DNA of 7,090 nt. It comes from Vitreoscilla sp. Lineage in GTDB: Bacteria > Pseudomonadota > Gammaproteobacteria > Burkholderiales > Burkholderiaceae. Below, in pieces: positions 1 to 5,599 of this stretch. Below the pieces are notes generated by a model. The model was not told the origin of the DNA. It did no database searches and saw nothing but the letters and a program-made list of their open reading frames with translations. The DNA is taken from the NCBI GenBank assembly GCA_014378125.1, contig JACMOG010000903.1, forward strand, positions 1 through 7,090, given 5' to 3'. The first letter of the stretch is position 1. Each line of letters opens with the position of its first letter. The translations under genes and the position numbers were made by a program.

Positions 1-549
1 GACGGCGTCGATGGAGTAGGCCTGGCGCGATGTCTCCGAACGGCCGCTGCGGCCGATCGGCGGCTTCAGGGGCATGTCGGGATCGGTGTTGCGCGCCACC
101 AGGTAGAACTCAAGCTCGGGCGCCACGATGGGGCTCCAGCCCTTGGCCGAGTACAGGTCGATCACCTTGCGCAGCACCGAGCGCGGCGCGAACGGAATGA
201 GCTGGCCGTCGGAGTCGTAGCAGTCGTGCAGCACCTGCGCGGTGGGGTCCGTGGCCCAGGGCACGATGCGCACCGTGGTGGGATCGGGCCGCAGGTGCAT
301 GTCGCGGTCGGTGGGGCTGATGACGTCGTAGTACGGGCCTTCGGGCGGGAACTCGCCCGTCACGCCCATGGCCACGATGGCCTCGGGCAGGCGCATGCCG
401 CGGTCTTCGGTGAACTTCTCGCGCGGCAGGATCTTGCCCCGGGCCACGCCGGTCAGGTCGGGCACGAGGCATTCGATCTCGGTGACGCGGTTCTCGTTGA
501 GCCACTGTTCGAGGTCGGCGAAGTTGGCGAGGTTTCTGTTGATGGTCAT
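1..549 (-). CDS. puuA: Gamma-glutamylpolyamine synthetase (glutamine synthetase family, PuuA-like), N-terminal part
   Basis: The product would ligate glutamate to the amino group of putrescine or another polyamine using ATP, the first step of the cytoplasmic Puu pathway. 183 codons are visible from ATG (549-547); the frame is open to the window edge, so the C-terminal part (about 60% of a usual 440-460 residue protein) is missing. Seen: the beta-grasp N-domain, with IECLVPDLTGVARGKILP at about residues 25-42, and the start of the catalytic domain with PELEFYLV (144-151), whose glutamates match the metal-binding segment of glutamine synthetases. The stretch KPPIGRSGRSETSRQAYSID (162-181) is typical of the PuuA/SpuB branch rather than of biosynthetic GlnA. 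A weak purine-rich GAAAG lies before the start. It is last of the visible same-strand genes puuB-puuD-puuA, 112 bp after puuD. The exact amine substrate is inferred from context. Confidence 0.9.
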   Translation of the reverse strand, partial: MTINRNLANFADLEQWLNENRVTEIECLVPDLTGVARGKILPREKFTEDRGMRLPEAIVAMGVTGEFPPEGPYYDVISPTDRDMHLRPDPTTVRIVPWATDPTAQVLHDCYDSDGQLIPFAPRSVLRKVIDLYSAKGWSPIVAPELEFYLVARNTDPDMPLKPPIGRSGRSETSRQAYSIDAV

Positions 550-633
550 TGGTTTCTTTCGTGGATCCGTGTTCTTGACGGGCCGTTGCATCCGGTGCAT
601 CGGCGCGCGTCTTCCTTGGGCGCTTCGTGAGGG

Positions 634-650
634 CGACGGCCGGGCCGTCG
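634..650. repeat. 17-bp GC-rich inverted repeat between puuD and puuA
   Basis: Arms of 8 bp (CGACGGCC and GGCCGTCG) flank a single central base, in the 112-bp gap after puuD and before puuA. On the transcribed (minus) strand no T-run follows, so this is not a standard intrinsic terminator. It could attenuate or stabilise the puuD-puuA message, or be chance in GC-rich DNA. Next to it (651-664) a 7-bp unit CGGGTCA is repeated twice in tandem, overlapping the puuD stop codon. Confidence 0.35.
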
Positions 651-661
651 CGGGTCACGGG

Positions 662-1483
662 TCACGGGTGCGGGCCGCGCAATCCTTCCTTCCACTGCCG
701 GCACGCCTCGCCGAAGGCGGTGAGCATGCGCATCGAGACATCGTTGCCGGCGGCCTGCCACTCGGGATGCCACTGGACGCAGAGGTTGAACCCCCTGGCG
801 TCGACGGCGGAGAAGGCCTCGACGACCCCGTCGGGCGCGCGCGCTTCCACGCGCAGGCCGTCGGCCAGCCGGTTGACGGCCTGGCCGTGCAAGGAGTTGA
901 CGTCGAATTCCTGCAGGCCCAGCACGCGCTCGAGCACGCCGCCGGGCTCGACGAACACCGCGTGCGCGGGGCCGTACTGCGCGTCCAGCGACTGGCCGTC
1001 GGGCGCGCGGTGGTCGTGCTTGCCGTCGACCGCGTGCACCGCCTGGTGCAACGCTCCGCCGAGCGGCACCTTGGTCTCCTGCGTGCCGCGGCACACGGGG
1101 GACAGCGGGAGGCCGGTGGCCAGCGCGTGGCGGATCAGCGGCAGCGTCCAGGCGTCGCGCGCGGGGTCGAGCGGCAGCGACAGGTCGAGCACGTCCTCGT
1201 CGAAGTGCGACGGATGGACGTTGCTGGGCGAGCCCGTGAGGAACACGCCGTCGGCGATGGCCAGCAGGGCCTGCAGCTCGACCTCGTCGGCGTTGGGAAT
1301 GACCAGCGGCAGGCAGCCGGCCAGGCGCACGGCGTCGGCGTACTTCTTGCCGGCGATGTGGTACGCATGATCGCCCAGCATCTTGTTGCAGGCGGGCACC
1401 AGCACCAGCGGCAGGCGCGCGGCCGAACCGGTGCCGGCGGGCACGTTGGGGGCGGCGTTCATCGGGGTGAAAGGCGTGTTCAC
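662..1483 (-). CDS. puuD: Gamma-glutamyl-GABA hydrolase (class I glutamine amidotransferase-like, PuuD)
   Basis: It hydrolyses gamma-glutamyl-gamma-aminobutyrate to glutamate and GABA, the last glutamylated step of the Puu pathway, in the cytoplasm. 273 residues, slightly longer than the roughly 254 of E. coli PuuD. The class I amidotransferase triad is visible: nucleophile Cys131 in VCRGTQE and the His239/Glu241 pair in VQWHPEW; NSLHGQAVN (196-204) and RVEARAPDGVVEA (211-223) are PuuD-like. I chose the GTG start at 1483: its GTGA overlaps the puuB stop and AAGGA lies 6 bases upstream. The in-frame ATG at 1462 has no ribosome-binding site. The frame is open far upstream, but that reads through puuB and is an artefact. 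Odd: the nucleophile region reads LSPVCRG...QETKVPLGG where the family usually has small/hydrophobic residues before Cys and an Asn-Val after QE. The triad is intact, so activity is likely. Confidence 0.92.
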   Translation of the reverse strand: MNTPFTPMNAAPNVPAGTGSAARLPLVLVPACNKMLGDHAYHIAGKKYADAVRLAGCLPLVIPNADEVELQALLAIADGVFLTGSPSNVHPSHFDEDVLDLSLPLDPARDAWTLPLIRHALATGLPLSPVCRGTQETKVPLGGALHQAVHAVDGKHDHRAPDGQSLDAQYGPAHAVFVEPGGVLERVLGLQEFDVNSLHGQAVNRLADGLRVEARAPDGVVEAFSAVDARGFNLCVQWHPEWQAAGNDVSMRMLTAFGEACRQWKEGLRGPHP

Positions 1484-2772
1484 AGCAGGTCCTTCAGGCG
1501 ATACCAGGCCATGCCCAGCACCAGCGCCGGCGTGCGCAGCAACGGGCCGCCCGGAAAGGCGCGGTGCTTCAGGCGCGCGAAGAGGTCGAAGCGGCTCGCG
1601 TCGGTGGTCATGGCCTCGGCCACCACGCGCCCGGCCAGGCCGGTGAGCGCGAGGCCGTGGCCGGAGAAGCCCTGGAGGTAGTACACGTTGGCGCCGACAC
1701 GGCCGAAGTCGGGCGCGCGGTTCATCGTGATGTCCACGAAGCCGCCCCAGGCGTACTGGATCCTGGCGTCGGCCAGCTGCGGGAACGTGTCGACCATGCG
1801 GCGACGCATGCGCTCCTGCAGGTTGGCCGGCGTCTTCGTGCTGTAGCTCACTCGGCCGCCGAACAGCATGCGGTGGTCGTTGGTGGTGCGGTAGTAGTCG
1901 AGCACGAAGTCGGTGTCGCAGACCGCCGAGCGCGTGGGCACCAGCGAGTCGGCCAGCGTCGGGTCGAGCGCCTCGGAGCACACGATGTAGGTTCCCACCG
2001 GCATGATGCGCGACTCGAGTTTGGGCGCCACGTCCTGCAGGTAGACGTTGCCCGCGAGCAGCGCCTGGCCCGCGCGCACCTCGCCGCCGGAAGTCGTCAG
2101 CGTGACGCCGCCGTCCTGGCGCAGCGCGGTGACCTCGGTGTGCTCGAAGATGCGCACGCCCGCGGCCGTGGCGGCGCGCGCGAGGCCCAGCACGTACTTC
2201 AGCGGATGCAGGTGGCCGGAGCGTGGATCGTGGATGGCGCTGTGGTAGCGGCCGCTGGCGATCCAGTCCGGCAGGTCGGCGGGCGCGATCTTCGTCAGGG
2301 GATAGCCGTACTTCGAGTCGATCTCGTCGGCCCAGGCGTGCAGGTCGCGGCCCTTGCGCGCGTTGGTGGCCACGCCCAGGAAGCCGTCGCGCCAGTCGCA
2401 GTCGATGCCGTACCTGGCGATGCGCTCGCGCAGCATGTCGAGCGCCTCGATGGTCATGTCCCAGACCTTGCGCGAGTCGGCCAGGCCCAGCTGCCCCTCG
2501 ATGACGTCCTGGCCGCAGGCCAGCCCGTGGATGGCCTGGCCGCCGTTGCGACCGCTGGCGCCCCAGCCGATCTCGCGGGCCTCGAGCACCACGACGTCGA
2601 GGCCGCGCTCGCTCAGCTCGAGGGCCGCGCTCAGTCCGGCCAGGCCAGCGCCGACGATGGCGACGTCGCAGCGGATTGCACCCGAGAGAGGCGCATGCCG
2701 CTGCGACCGGGTGGCGGTCGCGGCGTAGTACGAATTCCGCGAGAGATCGCGGTCGGACGCTAGAAATGTCAT
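1480..2772 (-). CDS. puuB: Gamma-glutamylputrescine oxidase-like FAD-dependent oxidoreductase (PuuB)
   Basis: Predicted to oxidise gamma-glutamylputrescine with O2 to gamma-glutamyl-gamma-aminobutyraldehyde, releasing ammonia and H2O2. 430 residues, the usual size of this DAO-type flavoprotein family. Seen: a Rossmann dinucleotide-binding motif GAGLAG at 41-46 followed by an acidic strand end (VVVLEA, 60-65); the FAD contact GWGASGRNGGQ (69-79); GHLHPLKY (186-193); RMLFGGR (301-307); and the C-terminal FAD-binding segment GFSGHGLALTGLAGR (368-382). No signal peptide is evident. The start is ATG 2772; no good Shine-Dalgarno precedes it (the nearest AAAGG is about 20 bases off), so initiation may be weak. 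Its TGA overlaps the puuD start by 4 bp, indicating translational coupling. A dyad at 2809-2839, about 40 bp upstream, is a candidate operator. The family also contains other amine and amino-acid oxidases; the PuuB role rests on motifs plus the puuD/puuA neighbours. Confidence 0.9.
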   Translation of the reverse strand: MTFLASDRDLSRNSYYAATATRSQRHAPLSGAIRCDVAIVGAGLAGLSAALELSERGLDVVVLEAREIGWGASGRNGGQAIHGLACGQDVIEGQLGLADSRKVWDMTIEALDMLRERIARYGIDCDWRDGFLGVATNARKGRDLHAWADEIDSKYGYPLTKIAPADLPDWIASGRYHSAIHDPRSGHLHPLKYVLGLARAATAAGVRIFEHTEVTALRQDGGVTLTTSGGEVRAGQALLAGNVYLQDVAPKLESRIMPVGTYIVCSEALDPTLADSLVPTRSAVCDTDFVLDYYRTTNDHRMLFGGRVSYSTKTPANLQERMRRRMVDTFPQLADARIQYAWGGFVDITMNRAPDFGRVGANVYYLQGFSGHGLALTGLAGRVVAEAMTTDASRFDLFARLKHRAFPGGPLLRTPALVLGMAWYRLKDLL

Positions 2773-2808
2773 GAATCGTGTGCGCTAGGCAAGCCTTTTC
2801 GGGGAGGG

Positions 2809-2839
2809 CGGCCACTTGTCTGTACAAGTCAGGTGGCCG
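2809..2839. promoter_or_regulatory. Composite dyad upstream of puuB, candidate repressor operator
   Basis: The core ACTTGT-CTGT-ACAAGT (2814-2829) has perfect 6-bp arms and a 4-bp centre. It is nested in outer arms CGGCC (2809-2813) and GGCCG (2835-2839), with 5 unpaired bases on one side. It sits 37-67 bp before the puuB ATG in the 133-bp gap after the aminotransferase gene, where an operon promoter would lie. The TTGT...ACAA symmetry resembles operators of GntR-family repressors (HutC/FadR type); the binding protein is unknown. As RNA it would form a stem-loop, so a post-transcriptional role is also possible. No convincing -35/-10 pair was found around it. Confidence 0.5.
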
Positions 2840-2876
2840 ATGTATTGTCTCGGGATTCTTGAACTGCTCGCGGGAG

Positions 2877-2895
2877 GCGGACTCTGGCGGTCCGC
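2877..2895 (-). terminator. Short GC hairpin just after the aminotransferase stop, weak terminator candidate
   Basis: GCGGAC (2877-2882) and GTCCGC (2890-2895) can pair around a 7-base loop. The hairpin starts 10 bases past the aminotransferase stop codon in the direction of transcription. No T-run follows, so intrinsic termination would be poor. It may only trim or protect a 3' end. Confidence 0.25.
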
Positions 2896-2905
2896 GCTTG
2901 TCGTC

Positions 2906-4213
2906 TCAGGCCGCGCGACGAATCGCGCCGCCCAGGATCTCGATCAGCTGATCGATGTGCGAGCGTTCGATGATCAGTGGGGGCGACAGGGCGATGATGT
3001 CGCCGGTGGTGCGCACCAGCGCGCCCTTGTCGTAGCAATCGAGGAAGACGTCGAACGCGCGCTTGGTGGGCTGGCCGGGAATGGGCGTGAGCTCGACGCC
3101 GCCGATCAGGCCGATGTTGCGCACGTCGATGACCCCGGGCAGGCTCTTCAGCGAATGCAGGCCCTCGGCGAAGTAGCCGGCCATCTCGCCGGCGCGCGTC
3201 AGCAGGCCCTCGTCGGCATAGGTCTCGAGCGTGGCCAGGCCGGCCGCGCAGGCCAGCGGGTGCGCCGAGTAGGTGTAGCCGTGGAAGAACTCGATCAGGT
3301 GGTCGGGCCCGGTCATGAAGGTGTCGTGGATGGACTGCTTCGCGATCACCGCGCCCATTGGGACCGCGCCGTTGGTGAGCCCCTTGGCCACCGTCATCAG
3401 GTCGGGCGTGACGCCGAAGGTCTGCGCCGCGAAGGGCTGGCCGGTGCGGCCGAAGCCGGAGATGACCTCGTCGAAGATCAGCAGGATGCCGTGCCTGTCG
3501 CAGATCTCGCGCAGGCGCTGCAGGTAGCCCTGCGGCGGAATGAGCACGCCGGTGGAGCCGGCCACGGGCTCCACGATCACCGCCGCGATGGTGGACGCGT
3601 CGTGCAGCGCGATCACCTTCTCGAGGTCGTCGGCGAACTCGGCGCCGAAGGGCGGCTGGCCCACGCTGAACGCGTTGCGGGCCGGGTCGTGCGTGTGGCG
3701 GATGTGGTCGACGCCGCCCAGCATCGTGCCGAACATCCTGCGGTTGGCCACGATGCCGCCCACCGAGATGCCGCCGAAGTTGACGCCGTGGTAGCCGCGC
3801 TCGCGGCCGATGAGGCGCGTGCGCTGGCCTTCGCCGCGGATGCGGTGGTACGCGATGGCCATCTTCAGCGCGGTCTCCACCGACTCGGAGCCTGAGTTGG
3901 TGAAGAAGACGCGGTTCATGCCTTCCGGCGCCAGCGCGGCCAGCTTCTCGGCCAGGGCGAAGGCCTTCGGATGCGCCATCTGGAACGGCGGGCAGAAGTC
4001 CATCTCGGCGGCCTGGCGCTGGATGGCCTCGGTGATCTTCGTGCGGCCGTGGCCGGCATTGACGCACCACAGGCCCGCGATGCCGTCGAGCACCTGGCGG
4101 CCGTCGTCGGTCCAGAAATGCATGCCCTTGGCCGCCGGGAACAACCGGGGAGCCTTCTTGAACTGGCGATTGGCCGTGAACGGCATCCAGTAGGCGTCGA
4201 GATCGGTGGTCAT
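2906..4213 (-). CDS. Omega-amino acid--pyruvate aminotransferase (class III, beta-alanine/GABA type)
   Basis: A PLP-dependent class III transaminase moving the terminal amino group of an omega-amino acid (beta-alanine, GABA, possibly putrescine) to pyruvate. 435 residues, the family's normal length. Seen: YWMPFTANRQFKK (8-20) and GIAGLWCVNAGHG (44-56) as in beta-alanine:pyruvate aminotransferases; cofactor phosphate loop TNSGSES (105-111); GYHG (140-143); the PLP aspartate in IFDEV (Asp248); the Schiff-base lysine in VAKGLTNGAVPMG (Lys277); FFHGYTYSAHP (309-319); and an Arg401-containing segment that in this family binds the substrate carboxylate. Start ATG 4213 has AGGA 9 bases upstream; the frame is open further upstream but would run across the divergent promoter and the regulator gene. 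BauA/OapT is the closest remembered relative, with SpuC as the alternative. In this cluster it may take the GABA-removing place of PuuE. It is transcribed away from the Lrp-type regulator. Confidence 0.92.
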   Translation of the reverse strand: MTTDLDAYWMPFTANRQFKKAPRLFPAAKGMHFWTDDGRQVLDGIAGLWCVNAGHGRTKITEAIQRQAAEMDFCPPFQMAHPKAFALAEKLAALAPEGMNRVFFTNSGSESVETALKMAIAYHRIRGEGQRTRLIGRERGYHGVNFGGISVGGIVANRRMFGTMLGGVDHIRHTHDPARNAFSVGQPPFGAEFADDLEKVIALHDASTIAAVIVEPVAGSTGVLIPPQGYLQRLREICDRHGILLIFDEVISGFGRTGQPFAAQTFGVTPDLMTVAKGLTNGAVPMGAVIAKQSIHDTFMTGPDHLIEFFHGYTYSAHPLACAAGLATLETYADEGLLTRAGEMAGYFAEGLHSLKSLPGVIDVRNIGLIGGVELTPIPGQPTKRAFDVFLDCYDKGALVRTTGDIIALSPPLIIERSHIDQLIEILGGAIRRAA

Positions 4214-4375
4214 GCGGAGGTTTCCTGTCGGCTTGCTGTCGTCACACTGATGCACGTGAACTGTTCGATGACGCGACTGTATCGGGGAGGCCGCGCAATG
4301 TGCTCCCGGGTTGATGCAGGGCAAACCCCCGAAAACGCAATATAATGCGAACAATTCAATTTGCATTCGCACACC
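4214..4375. promoter_or_regulatory. Divergent promoter region between the aminotransferase and the Lrp-type regulator
   Basis: 162 bp without a gene, AT-rich toward the regulator. On the plus strand a perfect TATAAT (4341-4346) is the best -10 in the window; at 16-18 bp spacing there is no good -35, while TTGATG (4311-4316) is too far away (24 bp). On the minus strand TATATT (4344-4339) overlaps the same spot and could serve the aminotransferase with a leader of about 120 bases. Inverted arms TGCGAA (4346-4351) and TTCGCA (4366-4371), with AATTCAATT (4353-4361) between them, cover the likely regulator start site. This fits a site for the Lrp-type protein itself (inference), which would couple autorepression to control of the aminotransferase. 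Confidence 0.5.
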
Positions 4376-4861
4376 ATGCGCCAAATCCCTAAATCCCTGC
4401 AATTGGATGCGATAGATCGTGGCATCTTGAACGAACTGCAGAACGACGGACGGCTCTCCAACGTGGAGCTCGCCGGACGCGTGCACCTGTCGCCCTCGGC
4501 CTGCCTGCGGCGGGTGAAGCAACTGGAGGACACGGGGGTGATCGCGGGCTACGTGGCCCTGCTGAACCCGAAGCTGGTGGGCCAGAGCGGCGTCAGCTTC
4601 ACGATCATCAACCTGGCCACGATGAGCAACGCGTTGCTGGAGGCCTTCGAGCGGGCGTGCCGCGAGGCGCCGGAGATTCTCGACTGCTACTACGTGGCGG
4701 GCGCCAACGATTACCTGATCCGGTTCGCGTACCGCGACGCCGAGGACCTGGAGCGCTTCCACACCGACGTGCTGATGCTGCTGCCGGGCGTGGAGCGATC
4801 CAATTCGATGCTGGTGCTGCGCACTGTCAAGAAGACCACGGCGCTGCCGATGGAGGACTGA
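4376..4861 (+). CDS. Lrp/AsnC-family transcriptional regulator
   Basis: A DNA-binding regulator of amino-acid or amine metabolism. 161 residues from ATG 4376, the usual size. Seen: an N-terminal helix-turn-helix, LDAIDRGILNELQNDGRLS at 10-28 followed by NVELAGRVHLSPSACLRRVK (29-48), and a C-terminal RAM ligand/oligomerisation domain (about 66-150) with the effector-pocket loop YYVAGANDYLIRF (105-117). An in-frame TTG at 4361 would add five residues; I prefer the ATG because the family normally starts just before this helix. Neither start has a Shine-Dalgarno, and with the TATAAT at 4341-4346 the leader before the ATG would be only about 22 bases, so initiation may be SD-independent. The gene is divergent from the aminotransferase, the typical arrangement for a local Lrp-type regulator and its target. 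The effector (GABA, beta-alanine, putrescine or another) cannot be read from sequence. Confidence 0.93.
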   Translation: MRQIPKSLQLDAIDRGILNELQNDGRLSNVELAGRVHLSPSACLRRVKQLEDTGVIAGYVALLNPKLVGQSGVSFTIINLATMSNALLEAFERACREAPEILDCYYVAGANDYLIRFAYRDAEDLERFHTDVLMLLPGVERSNSMLVLRTVKKTTALPMED

Positions 4862-4866
4862 TTCGC

Positions 4867-4914
4867 CAGGGGTCTGGCATTGCCGCCGGGTACGGCGGAG
4901 ATGCCAGACCCCTG
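4867..4914. terminator. 48-nt perfect two-part hairpin between convergent genes
   Basis: Outer arms of 14 bp pair perfectly (4867-4880 with 4901-4914, CAGGGGTCTGGCAT and its complement). After a 2+2 internal loop, an inner 6-bp stem (CCGCCG 4883-4888 with CGGCGG 4893-4898) closes a GGTA tetraloop. It begins 6 bp after the regulator's stop and ends 21 bp before the hemerythrin gene's stop, so it lies exactly in the convergent spacer and could serve both strands. No T-run follows on either strand, so it is not a textbook intrinsic terminator. A REP-like palindromic repeat or an RNA 3'-end stabiliser are alternatives. Confidence 0.6.
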
Positions 4915-4934
4915 AGGCCCAGGATGACAGCGTC

Positions 4935-5474
4935 TCAGGCCGCCGCGCTCAGGTGCGCGCCGCTGCGGCGCATCTCCATGGCCTGCAGTTGCGTGTGCGC
5001 CGAGGCGCGTGCGGCGGGGAACACGGCGCTCTGCTCGAGCGCCAGGTGTTCGAGCAGCAGCGCCGCGTAGACGTCGGACGCGTGGCGCAGCATGTCGATG
5101 TCGTAGCCGCCGAAGCCTTCGGCCACCGGCTGCAGCTGGGCCAGCACCTCGCGCCAGTTTTCTTCCAGCCAGCCCTGGTCCTGGCGCAGGCGGTCGACGC
5201 TCAGCTCGATGGACGCGTCGCCGCGGCCGGTGATGAGCGGGCACACCTGGCGGTCGACGTCGATGTGGTGCTGGCGCGCGGTGTGCGAGAAGAAGTCGAT
5301 GACCGAGCGCGCGTGGTCGCGGGCCCAGGCGTCCCAACCGCGGTCTTCCATGTGGTTGACCAGGCTCTGGAGCTCGCCCAGCCAGTAGCGCATCTGCTCG
5401 TGCGTGGCGTCGAGTCGGTCGAACACCGGCAGGGCGCCGGCGATCGGGGTGTCGTTGGAGCGGGAATCGTTCAC
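4935..5474 (-). CDS. Hemerythrin HHE-domain protein
   Basis: A cytoplasmic four-helix-bundle protein of the hemerythrin-like family, which binds a non-haem diiron centre and acts in O2, NO or iron sensing, storage or repair; the specific role is unknown. 179 residues. Candidate metal ligands: His25 (DATHEQM), His64 and His69/His70 with Asp74 (HHIDVD), and the His143/Glu147 pair in LEHLALEQSAVFP. QDQGWLEENW (98-107) and YDIDMLRHA (124-132) match the Burkholderiales hemerythrin-domain family as I remember it. In that family the second-helix segment is richer in Glu/His, so this copy looks altered there. The start is GTG 5474, with GAGGAG 5 bases upstream; an ATG at 5479 is in another frame and gives only ATG-CCG-TGA, overlapping the GTG. 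It has its own 125-bp upstream gap after the agmatinase gene, with palindromes, so separate control is plausible. No link to polyamine breakdown is evident beyond position. Confidence 0.85.
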   Translation of the reverse strand: MNDSRSNDTPIAGALPVFDRLDATHEQMRYWLGELQSLVNHMEDRGWDAWARDHARSVIDFFSHTARQHHIDVDRQVCPLITGRGDASIELSVDRLRQDQGWLEENWREVLAQLQPVAEGFGGYDIDMLRHASDVYAALLLEHLALEQSAVFPAARASAHTQLQAMEMRRSGAHLSAAA

Positions 5475-5513
5475 GGCATCTCCTCGAAGTTCACGTCAGG
5501 TGGGTTGACTCCA

Positions 5514-5529
5514 GCATCGCATGCGATGC
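5514..5529. promoter_or_regulatory. 16-bp perfect palindrome upstream of the hemerythrin gene
   Basis: GCATCGCATGCGATGC is fully self-complementary and centred about 47 bp before the GTG start of the hemerythrin gene, a normal place for an operator. It does not match the NsrR or FNR/DNR sites often found before hemerythrin-type genes well enough to name a regulator. Chance is possible, but 16 perfect bases are uncommon. Confidence 0.4.
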
Positions 5530-5546
5530 CGGGATCCGCAACAATC

Positions 5547-5560
5547 TTTTCCCCGGAAAA
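5547..5560. repeat. 14-bp inverted repeat between agmatinase and hemerythrin genes
   Basis: TTTTCC and GGAAAA arms surround CC, 40 bp past the agmatinase stop. It could be part of a 3' end signal for that gene or of the hemerythrin promoter region. The stem is short, and only a GATTGTT stretch follows on the transcribed strand, so terminator strength would be low. Confidence 0.25.
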
Positions 5561-5599
5561 CTTGTAACGGCCGCGCGGGTTTCCGAATGGCGAAATGTG

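Noticed and set aside
1070..1110. Compensated frameshift around the PuuD nucleophile
   Set aside because: The frame reads cleanly on both sides and neighbouring frames do not restore a better family match, so plain substitutions are the simpler reading.
368..1681. 437-codon plus-strand frame across puuA and puuD
   Set aside because: Spans two real genes and their gap on the other strand, with no recognisable domain.
1564..2763. 399-codon open frame on the plus strand opposite puuB
   Set aside because: Low-complexity, Arg/Ala/Val/His-rich translation with no recognisable family. It mirrors the GC-biased codons of the real FAD oxidoreductase, so it is an antisense shadow.
662..2827. 721-codon minus-strand frame, apparent N-terminal extension of PuuD
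   Set aside because: The PuuD frame happens to stay open across all of puuB, but the extension is Arg/Pro/Gly-rich noise and puuB is the clear gene there. GTG 1483 with a good ribosome-binding site is the real start.
2816..3895. 359-codon plus-strand frame opposite the aminotransferase
   Set aside because: Antisense shadow with repetitive Gly/Arg/Asp/Val composition and no motifs.
4214..4762. N-terminal extension of the aminotransferase to 618 residues
   Set aside because: It would cross the divergent promoter and run antisense through the Lrp-type gene. Aminotransferase homology begins at the ATG at 4213, which has an SD and gives the normal family length.
5500..5560. NsrR or FNR-type site before the hemerythrin gene
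   Set aside because: Such sites are common before hemerythrin-type genes, but neither the AAGATGYATTT pattern nor TTGAT-N4-ATCAA is present here. The 16-bp palindrome has different arms.
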